In this document: positions 34,573 to 44,012 of the stretch, piece by piece
Layout of the letters: every line of letters starts with the position of its first letter
How positions within the stretch are numbered: position 1 is the first letter of the stretch
From: Singulisphaera sp. GP187
GTDB lineage: Bacteria; Planctomycetota; Planctomycetia; Gemmatales; Gemmataceae
Assembly: GCA_945868575.1 (NCBI GenBank)
Contig: CAMBMH010000013.1
Location: forward strand, 1-45,160
Reading direction: 5' to 3'
Length of the DNA: 45,160 bases
Notes under the pieces: generated by a model
Told to the model about the DNA's origin: nothing
Databases searched by the model: none
The model's input: the letters and a program-made list of their open reading frames with translations, nothing else
Program-made: the position numbers and the translations under genes

Positions 34573-36036
34573 TCAAAAAGGCCCCTTCCGTCTTGTGACG
34601 AGGCTCCAGATGCCTTTTAATTTTTCCATCAAACCGTTGGCGTGACTGATTCTGAAAAGATTATAAAGATCGTCACGGTGGTCATTTCCTGACCATGCAT
34701 TGTCATAATGCGGTCGAAATTGCCCTTTTCGGATGCTCAGTACCATCGGCCTTGTCATCGCCAGAAGCCCCTCCTCTCCCTGGGTTACCCCCCAACCACT
34801 GGTCCCGCGACCTCCCAAAGGAGCATCGGGATGAGCCACAGGCGCAATCACATCGTTTACGCTTACAAGGCCGGAATCGAGCAAAGGCCCCAGCTCCAAT
34901 CCATCATCCACATCCCCCGCAAAAACAGACCCCGCAAGGGAGAACGAGGTGGTACCCAATAGCTTGGGCAACTCTTCCAGCTGGTCAAATGGTATCGCAA
35001 CCGCCAACGGAGCAAAACAGGCCTCACGGCAAGCCAATAAATCGGTCCTTTCCGTTTCGATCAGGACCGGTTGCATCCCTGATTTGCCGCCAACCTCTGC
35101 AAAGTTCCCCCCGGTAATCGTTGCGTTTTTTGTCCTGGCATCTTCAATGATGGACCTTGCAACCGTGATTTGTCCTCCAGTGGCTAAAGGCAATGGGCCC
35201 TCTGTAAATATCTTCGCACGCAAAGGCGCCAATATTGCCTCATAATGGCCTCGGTAGATGAAAAGCCTTCTGGGTGCAATGCAGGTTTGCCCCGAATTGG
35301 AACGAATCCCGTACCAAATGGCCTTTCTAGCCAAATCCAGATCGTGACAGTCTTCGAGCACAACGAGTGGATCCACCCCTGAGAGTTCAAGAACGGATGG
35401 GATTAGCCTTTGGGCAAGCTTTCCGGCGATGGCCCGACCGGTTGTTTCCGCCCCGGTAAATACCAGAAAATCGATTTCCTGATCGCAAAGCCATGCTCCA
35501 TATTCGCGGTCCGCGGGTAGAACCACCAACCGATCGGGACCAATCCCTGCTTCCCGAAATACACTTTCCAAAACCCGGGCGGACTGGGGCGCAACTTCCG
35601 AAGGCTTCCAGACCACGCTGTTGCCGGCGGCCAATGCATGAAGGATTTGGACGCCAGACAAAAAAATCGGGTAATTCCAAGTTCCAATGATTCCAACCAC
35701 CCCATAGGGAATCCGGCAAACCCACTGCTGATCCCCAAGCCAAAATGGCGACCGTGAACACCTCCGGGAGGCCAATATCTTTCTTGCCCGGGAACAAAGG
35801 AACTTGCAAGCCTCCGCCAAAGGGAGCAAATCACCTCCAAGAACTTCCCCAGGGGACTTGCCCAGGTCCACTCTTGCCGCTTCGACAAATTCCCCTGCCC
35901 TTTTCACAAGGGCACCTCGCAGCTTCTGCACGGGCCCCAAACGGGAAAGGATGGGTTCCTTGCGGCGCTCCATCGAAAGTCCGCCCAGCCGTCGTATCTC
36001 TAACTCCCAGCGGTTTCCGTCATGTAATTGAACCAA
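34573..36036 (-). CDS. NAD(P)-dependent aldehyde dehydrogenase
   Basis: A roughly 470-490 residue aldehyde dehydrogenase. The cofactor region GIIGTWNYP and WKPSEVAPQ, the glycine FTGAETTG, the general-base Glu of LELSG and the catalytic Cys of SGQTCIAP are all present, as is the late GTSGWG and GEEGLLAMTRP region typical of the ALDH3-like branch. The aldehyde is unknown; fatty or aromatic aldehydes are common for this branch. The start is uncertain: the frame opens at TTG 36036, and the first ATG is at 35973, which would trim the first 21 residues. It is divergent from truD, and faces the zinc-ribbon gene at its 3' end. Confidence 0.9.
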   Translation of the reverse strand: MVQLHDGNRWELEIRRLGGLSMERRKEPILSRLGPVQKLRGALVKRAGEFVEAARVDLGKSPGEVLGGDLLPLAEACKFLCSRARKILASRRCSRSPFWLGDQQWVCRIPYGVVGIIGTWNYPIFLSGVQILHALAAGNSVVWKPSEVAPQSARVLESVFREAGIGPDRLVVLPADREYGAWLCDQEIDFLVFTGAETTGRAIAGKLAQRLIPSVLELSGVDPLVVLEDCHDLDLARKAIWYGIRSNSGQTCIAPRRLFIYRGHYEAILAPLRAKIFTEGPLPLATGGQITVARSIIEDARTKNATITGGNFAEVGGKSGMQPVLIETERTDLLACREACFAPLAVAIPFDQLEELPKLLGTTSFSLAGSVFAGDVDDGLELGPLLDSGLVSVNDVIAPVAHPDAPLGGRGTSGWGVTQGEEGLLAMTRPMVLSIRKGQFRPHYDNAWSGNDHRDDLYNLFRISHANGLMEKLKGIWSLVTRRKGPF

Positions 36037-36083
36037 CGACTGATCCCCCGATAGATGCTACCACCGACAACCCGGACCCATTC

Positions 36084-37190
36084 ATGAACCCAGTTCCAGA
36101 GTTTCCCGAATGGATTACCGCCGATCTTCCCGGGATTGGTGGGAGTTTCAAGGCCTGCCCGGAGGATTTTCTTGTTGAGGAGATTCCCGCCTATGAACCA
36201 TCCGGCACCGGAGAATTTCTTTATTTATGGATTGAGAAGCGGGACCTTGCCGCAGGCGATCTTCTCCGGGTGGTGGGCCAAGGTCTTGGAATTCGCCAAC
36301 AGGACATTGGAACGGCGGGGCTAAAGGACAAGGTGGCACTAACACGCCAATGGGTTTCGGTACCGGGCAACGCTGAGGAACACCTAAGCAAATTGGACCA
36401 CCCCTGTGTTCGGATCCTCCAGACGGGGCGCCATAACAACAAGCTTAAAACAGGCCATCTGAACGGCAACAGGTTTCAAATCCGGATCCGAAATACGATC
36501 CCTGGAGCCCAGCAACGGATGGAAGCCCTTTTGGAAAGAATCCAATCCCGGGGTATTCCTAATGCCTATGATCGCCAAAGATTTGGCCGGGGAAACGAAA
36601 CACTAAAGCTTGGGGTGGAACTCCTTTTGGGAACGGCCCCCAAGTCCATTAAACCCTGGTTGAGACGGCTTGCGGTTTCTGCTTTGCAATCCGGCCTTTT
36701 CAATAGCTACCTCCTGTTGCGCCAGAAAGAGGGTCTATTGCACAAAGTAATTCCAGGCGAGGTTCTTGCCAAATGCCCCGCAGGGGGCATGTTCCGGGCA
36801 CCAGTCGATGCTGAGCTCCTTTCCCCGGAACAAGCGCGGATGGATAACCACGAGATCACAGGCGCAGGTCCCATTTATGGCTGGAAGCTTTTCGCCAGTG
36901 AAGGCCCTGCAAAAGCGAGCGAAGATGCCCTCCTCGCAGGGGCCGGTCTATCGCGCGAGTCCTTCTTGCGCGAAAAACGAATCACCGAAGGAAGTCGAAG
37001 GCGTAACCTGATATTCCCCCAATTGGAGATTGTTGGCTGGGAGGGCCAGGATGTGATCATTCGATTTGGCCTTCCTTCCGGTTCGTACGCGACAAGGATA
37101 CTTGGTGAACTAATGCACAGCGATGAAACACCCCCTGAGTCTCCCTGTGATTCCGATTCTGACGACAGTGCGGAGTTTCCGGAGACCTGA
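36084..37190 (+). CDS. truD: tRNA pseudouridine(13) synthase
   Basis: A 368-residue TruD-family enzyme that makes pseudouridine 13 in tRNA(Glu) and related tRNAs. The N-terminus has FKACPEDFLVEEIPAYEPSG trimmed around the PEDFLVEE core, the catalytic Asp lies in GTAGLKDKVALTRQ (usual form GLKDxxA), and the RIPN-type element reads IPNAYDRQRFG. A C-terminal acidic tail with many Ser/Asp residues is not part of the core. ATG 36084 is chosen. The frame is open far upstream, but that part runs antisense to the aldehyde dehydrogenase gene and is not coding. No Shine-Dalgarno site. Confidence 0.93.
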   Translation: MNPVPEFPEWITADLPGIGGSFKACPEDFLVEEIPAYEPSGTGEFLYLWIEKRDLAAGDLLRVVGQGLGIRQQDIGTAGLKDKVALTRQWVSVPGNAEEHLSKLDHPCVRILQTGRHNNKLKTGHLNGNRFQIRIRNTIPGAQQRMEALLERIQSRGIPNAYDRQRFGRGNETLKLGVELLLGTAPKSIKPWLRRLAVSALQSGLFNSYLLLRQKEGLLHKVIPGEVLAKCPAGGMFRAPVDAELLSPEQARMDNHEITGAGPIYGWKLFASEGPAKASEDALLAGAGLSRESFLREKRITEGSRRRNLIFPQLEIVGWEGQDVIIRFGLPSGSYATRILGELMHSDETPPESPCDSDSDDSAEFPET

Positions 37191-37260
37191 TTTATAGGAT
37201 TTGCCCACTTGACCAAATTTCGTTTGAGCCTTAGCGCTGCGGTCATCAAACTGGTTACTA

Positions 37261-37986
37261 ATGATTGTTACCAACGCAGCTGGAGTGGCTCCCGTGAACC
37301 CAAACGATGTCATCGCGGAATGCACCGTACCCGAGAAGATTCTGCTTGCCGCCTCGGAGCTTGAAGGCAGGGGTGAAACCCCTTTCTCGGCCGAGGCTCT
37401 GATTGTTTGTTCCTGGAAAGGGCATCCGAAAACTTTTGGCCTAAAAGGGTTCGCTGACTTTCATCCGGATTCCAACAAAGTCCTTGCCAGCATCATGGGC
37501 GAAAAAGGATTAGCGAAAAAAGGGTGGCTACAAAAAGTGGGCCAAAAGCTTTATGTCCTCACCGAGGACGGAAAAGAAGTGGTCCAACGACTGCGTCAGG
37601 GGGAAACCGTCACACTTTCCCGCGCGGCAAAATCCGTAAAAGCTCCCGGCTTCCCGCCCGAACTGGAAATTTTCGTCCAATCGATTTTTGATTCCGCCGC
37701 GTTTACCAAATTCCAGGAACAGCGCCGCGCGGAAATTATCTTTGTCGAAGCATGCAAGTTCTGGGGCATTTCCGAATCCATGACCACCGATGCCATCGAC
37801 AACAGGCGCCTGACCTTCGCGGACACGCTCAAACAACTTAAAGTCGAAGTGAAACCCTCAACCATGCTCTCCAATGGGCGAAGCCTGGATCCCGAAGACC
37901 TCGACTTCATCATCAGAGTTCATGAGTTTCTTCAGGACCGATTCAGCCGAAACCTTGCCATGCTTCGCCACAAGAGCCAAGGCTAA
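37261..37986 (+). CDS. Unknown protein with a possible winged-helix N-terminus
   Basis: A 230-241 residue soluble protein I do not recognise. Residues about 20-115 look like a winged-helix fold: a helix PEKILLAASEL, a loop with WKGHPKTFGLKGF, a helix around LASIMGEKGLAKKGWL, and a hairpin KLYVLTEDGKEVV, the last resembling a wing of DNA-binding domains. The C-terminal half is helical and charged, with no catalytic motif visible. No signal peptide or membrane helix. Start is uncertain: ATG 37261 has no ribosome site, while GTG 37294 has GGAG at an eight-base spacer. It is followed by a strong terminator. Possible DNA-binding role is inference only. Confidence 0.7.
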   Translation: MIVTNAAGVAPVNPNDVIAECTVPEKILLAASELEGRGETPFSAEALIVCSWKGHPKTFGLKGFADFHPDSNKVLASIMGEKGLAKKGWLQKVGQKLYVLTEDGKEVVQRLRQGETVTLSRAAKSVKAPGFPPELEIFVQSIFDSAAFTKFQEQRRAEIIFVEACKFWGISESMTTDAIDNRRLTFADTLKQLKVEVKPSTMLSNGRSLDPEDLDFIIRVHEFLQDRFSRNLAMLRHKSQG

Positions 37987-38011
37987 CCTGTTCGATAACT
38001 GTTTTTTATGA

Positions 38012-38043
38012 GGGAATCCCAAAGCTCCGGGATTCCCTTTTTT
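38012..38043 (+). terminator. Intrinsic terminator after the unknown winged-helix-like gene
   Basis: GGGAATCCC (38012-38020) pairs exactly with GGGATTCCC (38029-38037) across an eight-base loop and is followed by six T (38038-38043). It ends the plus-strand unit just before the convergent dus gene. Confidence 0.9.
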
Positions 38044-38078
38044 ATTTGCCCAAATTTCAGATTCCATTCCAAATCAAC

Positions 38079-39215
38079 TTACCAGTGGGCGATTGGCCCC
38101 TCCGGAAGACGGATTTCATGTTCGGCGGGGTGCCATTCCCCCTTTTCCTCTCTCTGGGATAGGATTTCGGCAATCCGACCCACCATGTTTGCAAAATGCT
38201 CCGCGCTTTGAATCATCACCAGCTCCTGTTGGATCTTTTTGCCGGGACGAAGGACTTTGCAATACCATGTCGCAACTTTGCGAAAATTGATACAGGCGGA
38301 ACGCTCCGTTCGCAAACTTAGCATCGACTGAAAATGGCTGTCCATGAATTCCAGGCGCTCCCGATAGGTTGGATGAGGGCCCGGGTCGCCGGTTTCATCC
38401 CAAAGGGAAAGTCTTTTGAATATCCAGGGATGCATTAATCCGCCCCGACCAATGGCAATACCCGCGCACCCAGTATCCTTGAACATTCGGGCTGCATCCT
38501 GAATGGTTCTCACATCTCCGTTGCCAAAAACCGGAATTTTTTCCACCGCCTCAACAACACGCCGAATCCCCTCCTCATTAACCCCACCCCGAAAACCTTG
38601 TTCACGGGTCCGACCATGAATGGTGATCGCAGCCACCCCGACTTTTTCAAACTCCCGGGAGAAAAAAGGCGCAGTCAGCTCCGTGTCATCCCACCCCAGA
38701 CGCATTTTTACCGTTACCGGAATGGAAACGGCACCAACAACTTTTTCGACAAGGCCCACTGTGTTGGTGGGTTGGCACATCATTGCGGAGCCGCCGCCGC
38801 CCTTGGTAACCTTGTTGACCGGGCAACCCATGTTGATGTCCACGATGTGGGCACCATGGTCCTGGCACCACTTGGCCGCATGAACCATAACATCTGGTTC
38901 ACTGCCAAAAATTTGCATGGCAAGGGGCTCATCCTCCGGGCAGGTTTCCGCCAATTCGAGGGTTTTGCCTCCACCCTGGATGAGTGCCCTGGCGCTTATC
39001 AGGTCGGTGGTGGCCATTCCCAGCCCGCCCAAACGCCTCATGACCAACCGAAACGGAAGATTGGTGTACCCCGCCAGTGGGGCCAAGGTAAATCGGGTGG
39101 AAAGTGTTCGTTCTCCAATTTTTACAAGCCTGCCGGGCACCCTGGGGGGTATCGGTTCGAGCTGGGGAACTGCAATTGGGACTTCGTAAAGCCCGTCGGA
39201 AACAGGATTCTGCAC
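38079..39215 (-). CDS. dus: tRNA-dihydrouridine synthase (DusB-like)
   Basis: A 378-residue flavin enzyme that reduces uridines in tRNA. The FMN-binding barrel begins LAPLAGYTNLPFR, the catalytic Cys is in MGCPVNKVTKGGGGSAM, and later FMN-site segments are VKMRLGWDD, TIHGRTREQGF and VFGNGDVRT. The overall form is DusB-like. No suitable ATG exists before the barrel. I place the start at GTG 39215, where AAGGG sits eight bases upstream within the end of the preceding gene, giving a four-base gap to its stop. It is thus the second gene of a two-gene unit with the carbinolamine dehydratase. Which tRNA position it modifies is not known. Confidence 0.93.
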   Translation of the reverse strand: MQNPVSDGLYEVPIAVPQLEPIPPRVPGRLVKIGERTLSTRFTLAPLAGYTNLPFRLVMRRLGGLGMATTDLISARALIQGGGKTLELAETCPEDEPLAMQIFGSEPDVMVHAAKWCQDHGAHIVDINMGCPVNKVTKGGGGSAMMCQPTNTVGLVEKVVGAVSIPVTVKMRLGWDDTELTAPFFSREFEKVGVAAITIHGRTREQGFRGGVNEEGIRRVVEAVEKIPVFGNGDVRTIQDAARMFKDTGCAGIAIGRGGLMHPWIFKRLSLWDETGDPGPHPTYRERLEFMDSHFQSMLSLRTERSACINFRKVATWYCKVLRPGKKIQQELVMIQSAEHFANMVGRIAEILSQREEKGEWHPAEHEIRLPEGPIAHW

Positions 39216-39219
39216 GCAA

Positions 39220-39585
39220 TCAACCCTTGTGAAAAACAAACTTGGCCGGATTTCCTTCGCATACCGATCCGGCTGGGGGCCGCCAAAGAACCGTTTTTTC
39301 GATCTGATCCGCCACTTCAAAATCCTTGGCGGTGATCCCTCCCGCGGAGTGGGTTTTGAGTTTGACAATCACCCGACCCCATGTCACTTCCAAGTCAGCA
39401 TGGTGATATGCCGCTTCACAAACAAAACCGATGGCATTGACCAACATCAGGGTTACTGGCCATCCATCCGTATTCAATTTTCGCCTTATCCAACCGTTTT
39501 CGAGATACCAGTGAACCAGCCCAAATTTATTGAGCAAATTTCCTATCTCCGCCTCGGAAAACACGATTTCTGATTGAGATCCCAT
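39220..39585 (-). CDS. Pterin-4a-carbinolamine dehydratase
   Basis: A 121-residue protein of the PCD/DCoH family. The signature YHHADLEVTW...THSAGGITAKD gives the HH pair, the aromatic residue and the later His and Asp that form the active site. The family dehydrates 4a-hydroxytetrahydropterin to recycle the cofactor of aromatic amino acid hydroxylases, and some members take part in molybdopterin or other pterin reactions. No hydroxylase gene is in the window. ATG 39585 is preceded by a strong AAGGAGG with an eight-base spacer, which decides the start over upstream codons. It is tightly followed by dus. Confidence 0.9.
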   Translation of the reverse strand: MGSQSEIVFSEAEIGNLLNKFGLVHWYLENGWIRRKLNTDGWPVTLMLVNAIGFVCEAAYHHADLEVTWGRVIVKLKTHSAGGITAKDFEVADQIEKTVLWRPPAGSVCEGNPAKFVFHKG

Positions 39586-39677
39586 GGCGATTGCCTCCTT
39601 GAGCTTGACGCTAATGATCTTACGGAGGATCCTTGAGGCAGGAAAATGCTCCCAATTGCTTATCAAGGAACCCGGTA

Positions 39678-40397
39678 ATGAAAGCCAAATGGTTCGCCTC
39701 GTCCCTTTTGATGGCAGCGGTTTGTGGCTGCACCGACGATATGGAGCACCTTAAGGCAATAGGCGCAAAATTGGCCAATCGAACTCCCCAAGCCGAAAAA
39801 CTAGGCAAAATGCCATGGTCAGATACCGCCCGGCAACTCCATTCCGCAATAAGTCGGGCTCCACTGGTTCACCGGGTTTCCTATCGGCTACAGTTTGACA
39901 AGGACTTGGCAGAGGAAAAAGTTTCCACCGAACTCAAAGGCCCAGGGCAAATTGAGCTGATCGGATATGTTTCCTCTGAAAACCATCGGGAACGCGCCGG
40001 GGAAATCGCCTCAAGGACCCTTGGGGTCGATGAGGTTGTTAACAACCTCAAGGTAGGCAAACCGGAAAGTGCCCCGATGGCGGGAAATACCAAAGGTGAA
40101 TCCAATATCCCAGAAACATCGGCCAAGGACCCAGCGTCCAAACCGGAGCAGGGATCTCCCCAATTGGGCACCCAGCCAACCGAAAAAGGAAATATCCCTT
40201 CGGATTCCAAACCTTCTCCGCAACCGGGCGCAAACCCGCTGCAAGTGCCCTCAAATGGGAGCCCGGTTGGGAACCTCGGGACCAATTCGGTGATTCCCTA
40301 CTCCGAAAGTTCGCCGGCACGGTCAATCGCACCAAGTGGCCCCCAAACTTCATTGGGAAGCCCTGTCACGATTCCCCCAGTCCCGGATAAAAAATAA
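39678..40397 (+). CDS. BON-domain lipoprotein with Pro/Ser-rich tail
   Basis: A 239-residue lipoprotein: signal WFASSLLMAAVCGC (lipidated Cys18), then a soluble part including a BON-like domain (about 80-128) with GQIELIGYVSSENHRERAGE and VDEVVNNLKVGK. The last 110 residues are a disordered Pro/Ser/Gly/Asn chain. BON domains bind phospholipids or hold proteins at the envelope, so a role in outer-surface stability is likely. ATG 39678 has AAGGA at an eight-base spacer. It is divergent from the carbinolamine dehydratase and convergent with groEL. Confidence 0.85.
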   Translation: MKAKWFASSLLMAAVCGCTDDMEHLKAIGAKLANRTPQAEKLGKMPWSDTARQLHSAISRAPLVHRVSYRLQFDKDLAEEKVSTELKGPGQIELIGYVSSENHRERAGEIASRTLGVDEVVNNLKVGKPESAPMAGNTKGESNIPETSAKDPASKPEQGSPQLGTQPTEKGNIPSDSKPSPQPGANPLQVPSNGSPVGNLGTNSVIPYSESSPARSIAPSGPQTSLGSPVTIPPVPDKK

Positions 40398-40429
40398 CCT
40401 CTGGGAAATCAGAGACTTTTTGATGGCAG

Positions 40430-40462
40430 AAAAAAAAAGAGACCCCGAAGCCGGAGTCTCTT
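40430..40462 (-). terminator. Intrinsic terminator after groEL
   Basis: On the minus strand AAGAGAC-T-CCG and CGG-G-GTCTCTT form a stem with one mismatch and a GCTT loop, followed by a run of nine T. It lies 49 bases after the groEL stop and also separates it from the convergent BON lipoprotein gene. Confidence 0.85.
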
Positions 40463-40510
40463 GTTCGTTTAACAAGGTTTAGCTAACCTTTTTGGAGCGG
40501 GTTTTAGCTC

Positions 40511-42130
<1,620 letters not shown>

Positions 42131-42214
42131 CTAAAACTCCTTTGCGAACTCAATCAATTAGGGGTGCAAAATCAAAAATGAAAAACTGAATTGGGGAAAT
42201 TGCCGGAGCGGGAA

Positions 42215-42511
42215 TCAACCAACCACGGCAAGGACATCGTCCTCGCGTAGAAGGAGGATGTTGTCGCCGCTGATCGGCTTGAATTCATCTCCAGCCCAAG
42301 ATGCGAAAATCACATGATCTCCCACCTTGACCTGGACCGGACGGCGCTCACCACTTTTCAGGAGCTTGCCCGGGCCAACCGCAACGACCTTGCCCTGCTG
42401 GGGTTTATTTTTGGCCGTTTCGGGCAGAATGATACCGCCCTTGGTCTTTTCCACTGAACTGGCCCGCTCGACCACAATACGATCGGCGATGGGCTTAAGA
42501 GTGTTGCTCAT
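42215..42511 (-). CDS. groES: Co-chaperonin GroES
   Basis: A 98-residue co-chaperonin that caps GroEL. It shows the usual start LKPIADRIVVE, the mobile loop KTKGGIILPETAKNKPQQGKV (trimmed to its GGIILPE core) that contacts GroEL, and the end ILLREDDVLAVVG. GGAGG lies six bases before ATG 42511. It is the first gene of the groESL operon; no CIRCE element is visible before it, but an inverted repeat lies at 42584-42608. Confidence 0.97.
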   Translation of the reverse strand: MSNTLKPIADRIVVERASSVEKTKGGIILPETAKNKPQQGKVVAVGPGKLLKSGERRPVQVKVGDHVIFASWAGDEFKPISGDNILLLREDDVLAVVG

Positions 42512-42831
42512 TGTCGTCCTCCACTTGTCTCAAACCTCAAGCAAACATCATGCCCATGACTAAAAAACCCATGAGCACCTCCACAAACCCTTATTATTTA
42601 TGGGTTTGCATTTTACCTTCTCATAAATTCCCATCCCGCAGGTTTCTGCCAACCAGGTCCGGCGCTAACGGGGAAACTGTCGGAACGGCAGTCTGGATTC
42701 CCCTTGCACCTCGGCCAATTTGGTTTACTGCCCCTTTAGTCATCCATTCTTCCTTGAGACACACAAGGCGAAACGGTATCCTAAAATGGTCAGTACCCAC
42801 ACCATCACTGGTTTAATTCCCCCAGACGAAC
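42512..42831. other. Shared upstream region of groESL and larE
   Basis: This 320-base stretch separates two divergent units. It contains no supported gene; the open frames across it lack ribosome sites and known motifs. It should hold the groESL promoter (A/T-rich segments near 42590-42620 on the minus strand, for example AATAATAA and TAAAAT) and the larE promoter. The notable element is the inverted repeat described separately. Confidence 0.6.
42584..42608. promoter_or_regulatory. Inverted repeat upstream of groES (possible operator)
   Basis: CAAACCC (42584-42590) and GGGTTTG (42602-42608) are a perfect 7-base inverted repeat with an 11-base A/T-only spacer, about 73 bases before the groES start. 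The spacer on the minus strand contains -10-like ATAAATAAT. This differs from CIRCE (TTAGCACTC...GAGTGCTAA) and from the HspR box. It may be a heat-shock operator of another kind. Confidence 0.4.
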
Positions 42832-43662
42832 ATGTTCCCAAAAACCCATCCTTTGGTTTCCATCCTTGCTGCCAAGGGGTCTGTGGGTGTTGCGTTTTCT
42901 GGTGGAGTGGACAGCGCACTTGTTGCCTTGGCCGCATTCAAGGCATTGGGAGACAAAGCCGTTGCCCTGACAGGCGATTCCCCCAGTGTGCCCCGCAGGG
43001 AACTGGAGACCGCCAGAAGACTCGCCCAACAAATAGGAATCAGGCACCACATCCTTGGAACCGAGGAGTTCCAAAGCCCCGACTATTCAAAGAACGATGG
43101 CAGCCGTTGCTACTTTTGCAAAAGCGAACTGTATTCTCAAATTCGACGGGCCCAACCCGAGCTTGGCTTTGAAACCATTTGCAGCGGGGCCAATCTGGAC
43201 GATCTTGGGGATTACCGCCCCGGGCTGACCGCGGCGAAAGAAGCGGGAATTTGCCATCCGCTAATCGAAGCTTCCATGAACAAGGAAATGGTTCGCGAAC
43301 TTGCCTTGGAATGGAATCTGGAAATCTGGGACAAACCAGCAAGCCCCTGCTTGTCCAGCCGGATTGCCCCCAATCTGGCAGTCACACCGGAACGGACCCT
43401 CCGTGTGGAAAAGGCGGAAGACTTTCTCCACGACATAGGCTATCCAATTTGTCGGGTTCGTTATTTTCCCAACGACATCGCCCGGGTGGAAGTTCCAAGA
43501 AACCGCCTACCAGAGCTGGTCCTGCACTCCAAAAGGGTTCGGGAAACCCTTTTGGGCCTTGGCTTTACCCAGGTAGAAATCGATCCCGAAGGTTTTCAAT
43601 CCGGCAAATTGAATCAATTGATTCCCCTCAACCAAAAGCAGCGCTGGACCCAACCCGCTTAG
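42832..43662 (+). CDS. larE: ATP-dependent sulfur transferase LarE-like
   Basis: A 276-residue PP-loop protein. SGGVDS (23-28) binds ATP, and the conserved PCLSSRI places Cys173 where LarE donates or carries sulfur. CYFC (93-96) gives two more cysteines close by. LarE works with LarB and LarC to build the nickel-pincer cofactor of lactate racemase and related enzymes. Some LarE proteins sacrifice one Cys, while others use a three-Cys iron-sulfur site. The three Cys residues here would fit the second kind, which I infer and cannot prove. No larA, larB or larC is in the window. It starts an operon-like run of four genes. The start has no clear ribosome site. Confidence 0.88.
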   Translation: MFPKTHPLVSILAAKGSVGVAFSGGVDSALVALAAFKALGDKAVALTGDSPSVPRRELETARRLAQQIGIRHHILGTEEFQSPDYSKNDGSRCYFCKSELYSQIRRAQPELGFETICSGANLDDLGDYRPGLTAAKEAGICHPLIEASMNKEMVRELALEWNLEIWDKPASPCLSSRIAPNLAVTPERTLRVEKAEDFLHDIGYPICRVRYFPNDIARVEVPRNRLPELVLHSKRVRETLLGLGFTQVEIDPEGFQSGKLNQLIPLNQKQRWTQPA

Positions 43663-43679
43663 CCTCGCAGGATTCCCCC

Positions 43680-43958
43680 ATGAACAGTGTTAACCCACTT
43701 AAGCCAACTCCCACAAAGGCTCTTCTTGAACAACAATTCCTGGAGATCCGCTGTAAAATCCTTGACCTGGCAGCTCAGCTTGATCGCTTGCAACGGGGTG
43801 GCGACCTCGAAGCAATCGAAGGCGATCCGAAATGGACCAGAATCCAAAAAGGGATCACGATTCTGGCAACAGATCAGCCCGCAAAGGCCCAATCCGTTCA
43901 GGAGCTATTTTCCCTCCACTACGACCCCGACTGGAAGAAACCTTCACCCCGGTTTTAG
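43680..43958 (+). CDS. Unknown 92-residue protein
   Basis: A small soluble protein not recognised. It has a helix-rich middle (ALLEQQFLEIRCKILDLAAQ core, then LDRLQRG) that looks like a short coiled coil, then GDPKWTRIQKGITIL and a C-terminal FSLHYDPDWKK. No signal, membrane segment or metal motif. AGGA sits about seven bases before ATG 43680, and the gene lies 17 bases after larE and 54 bases before the TatD-like gene on the same strand, which supports it being real. Confidence 0.75.
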   Translation: MNSVNPLKPTPTKALLEQQFLEIRCKILDLAAQLDRLQRGGDLEAIEGDPKWTRIQKGITILATDQPAKAQSVQELFSLHYDPDWKKPSPRF

Positions 43959-44012
43959 ACAAGAAAAAATCAACACAGATCTCCTTTTCGAATTGCCTGG
44001 AGCTTTACCAGA

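Noticed and set aside
34567..34587. AAGGGG/CCCCTT inverted repeat at the end of the aldehyde dehydrogenase gene
   Set aside because: It lies partly inside the coding sequence and has no T run, so termination is not supported.
35745..36083. Long in-frame extension upstream of truD
   Set aside because: It runs antisense through the aldehyde dehydrogenase gene and has no TruD-like sequence before the ATG at 36084.
42512..42831. CIRCE element expected before groESL
   Set aside because: I looked for TTAGCACTC-N9-GAGTGCTAA on both strands and did not find it; only a different inverted repeat is present.
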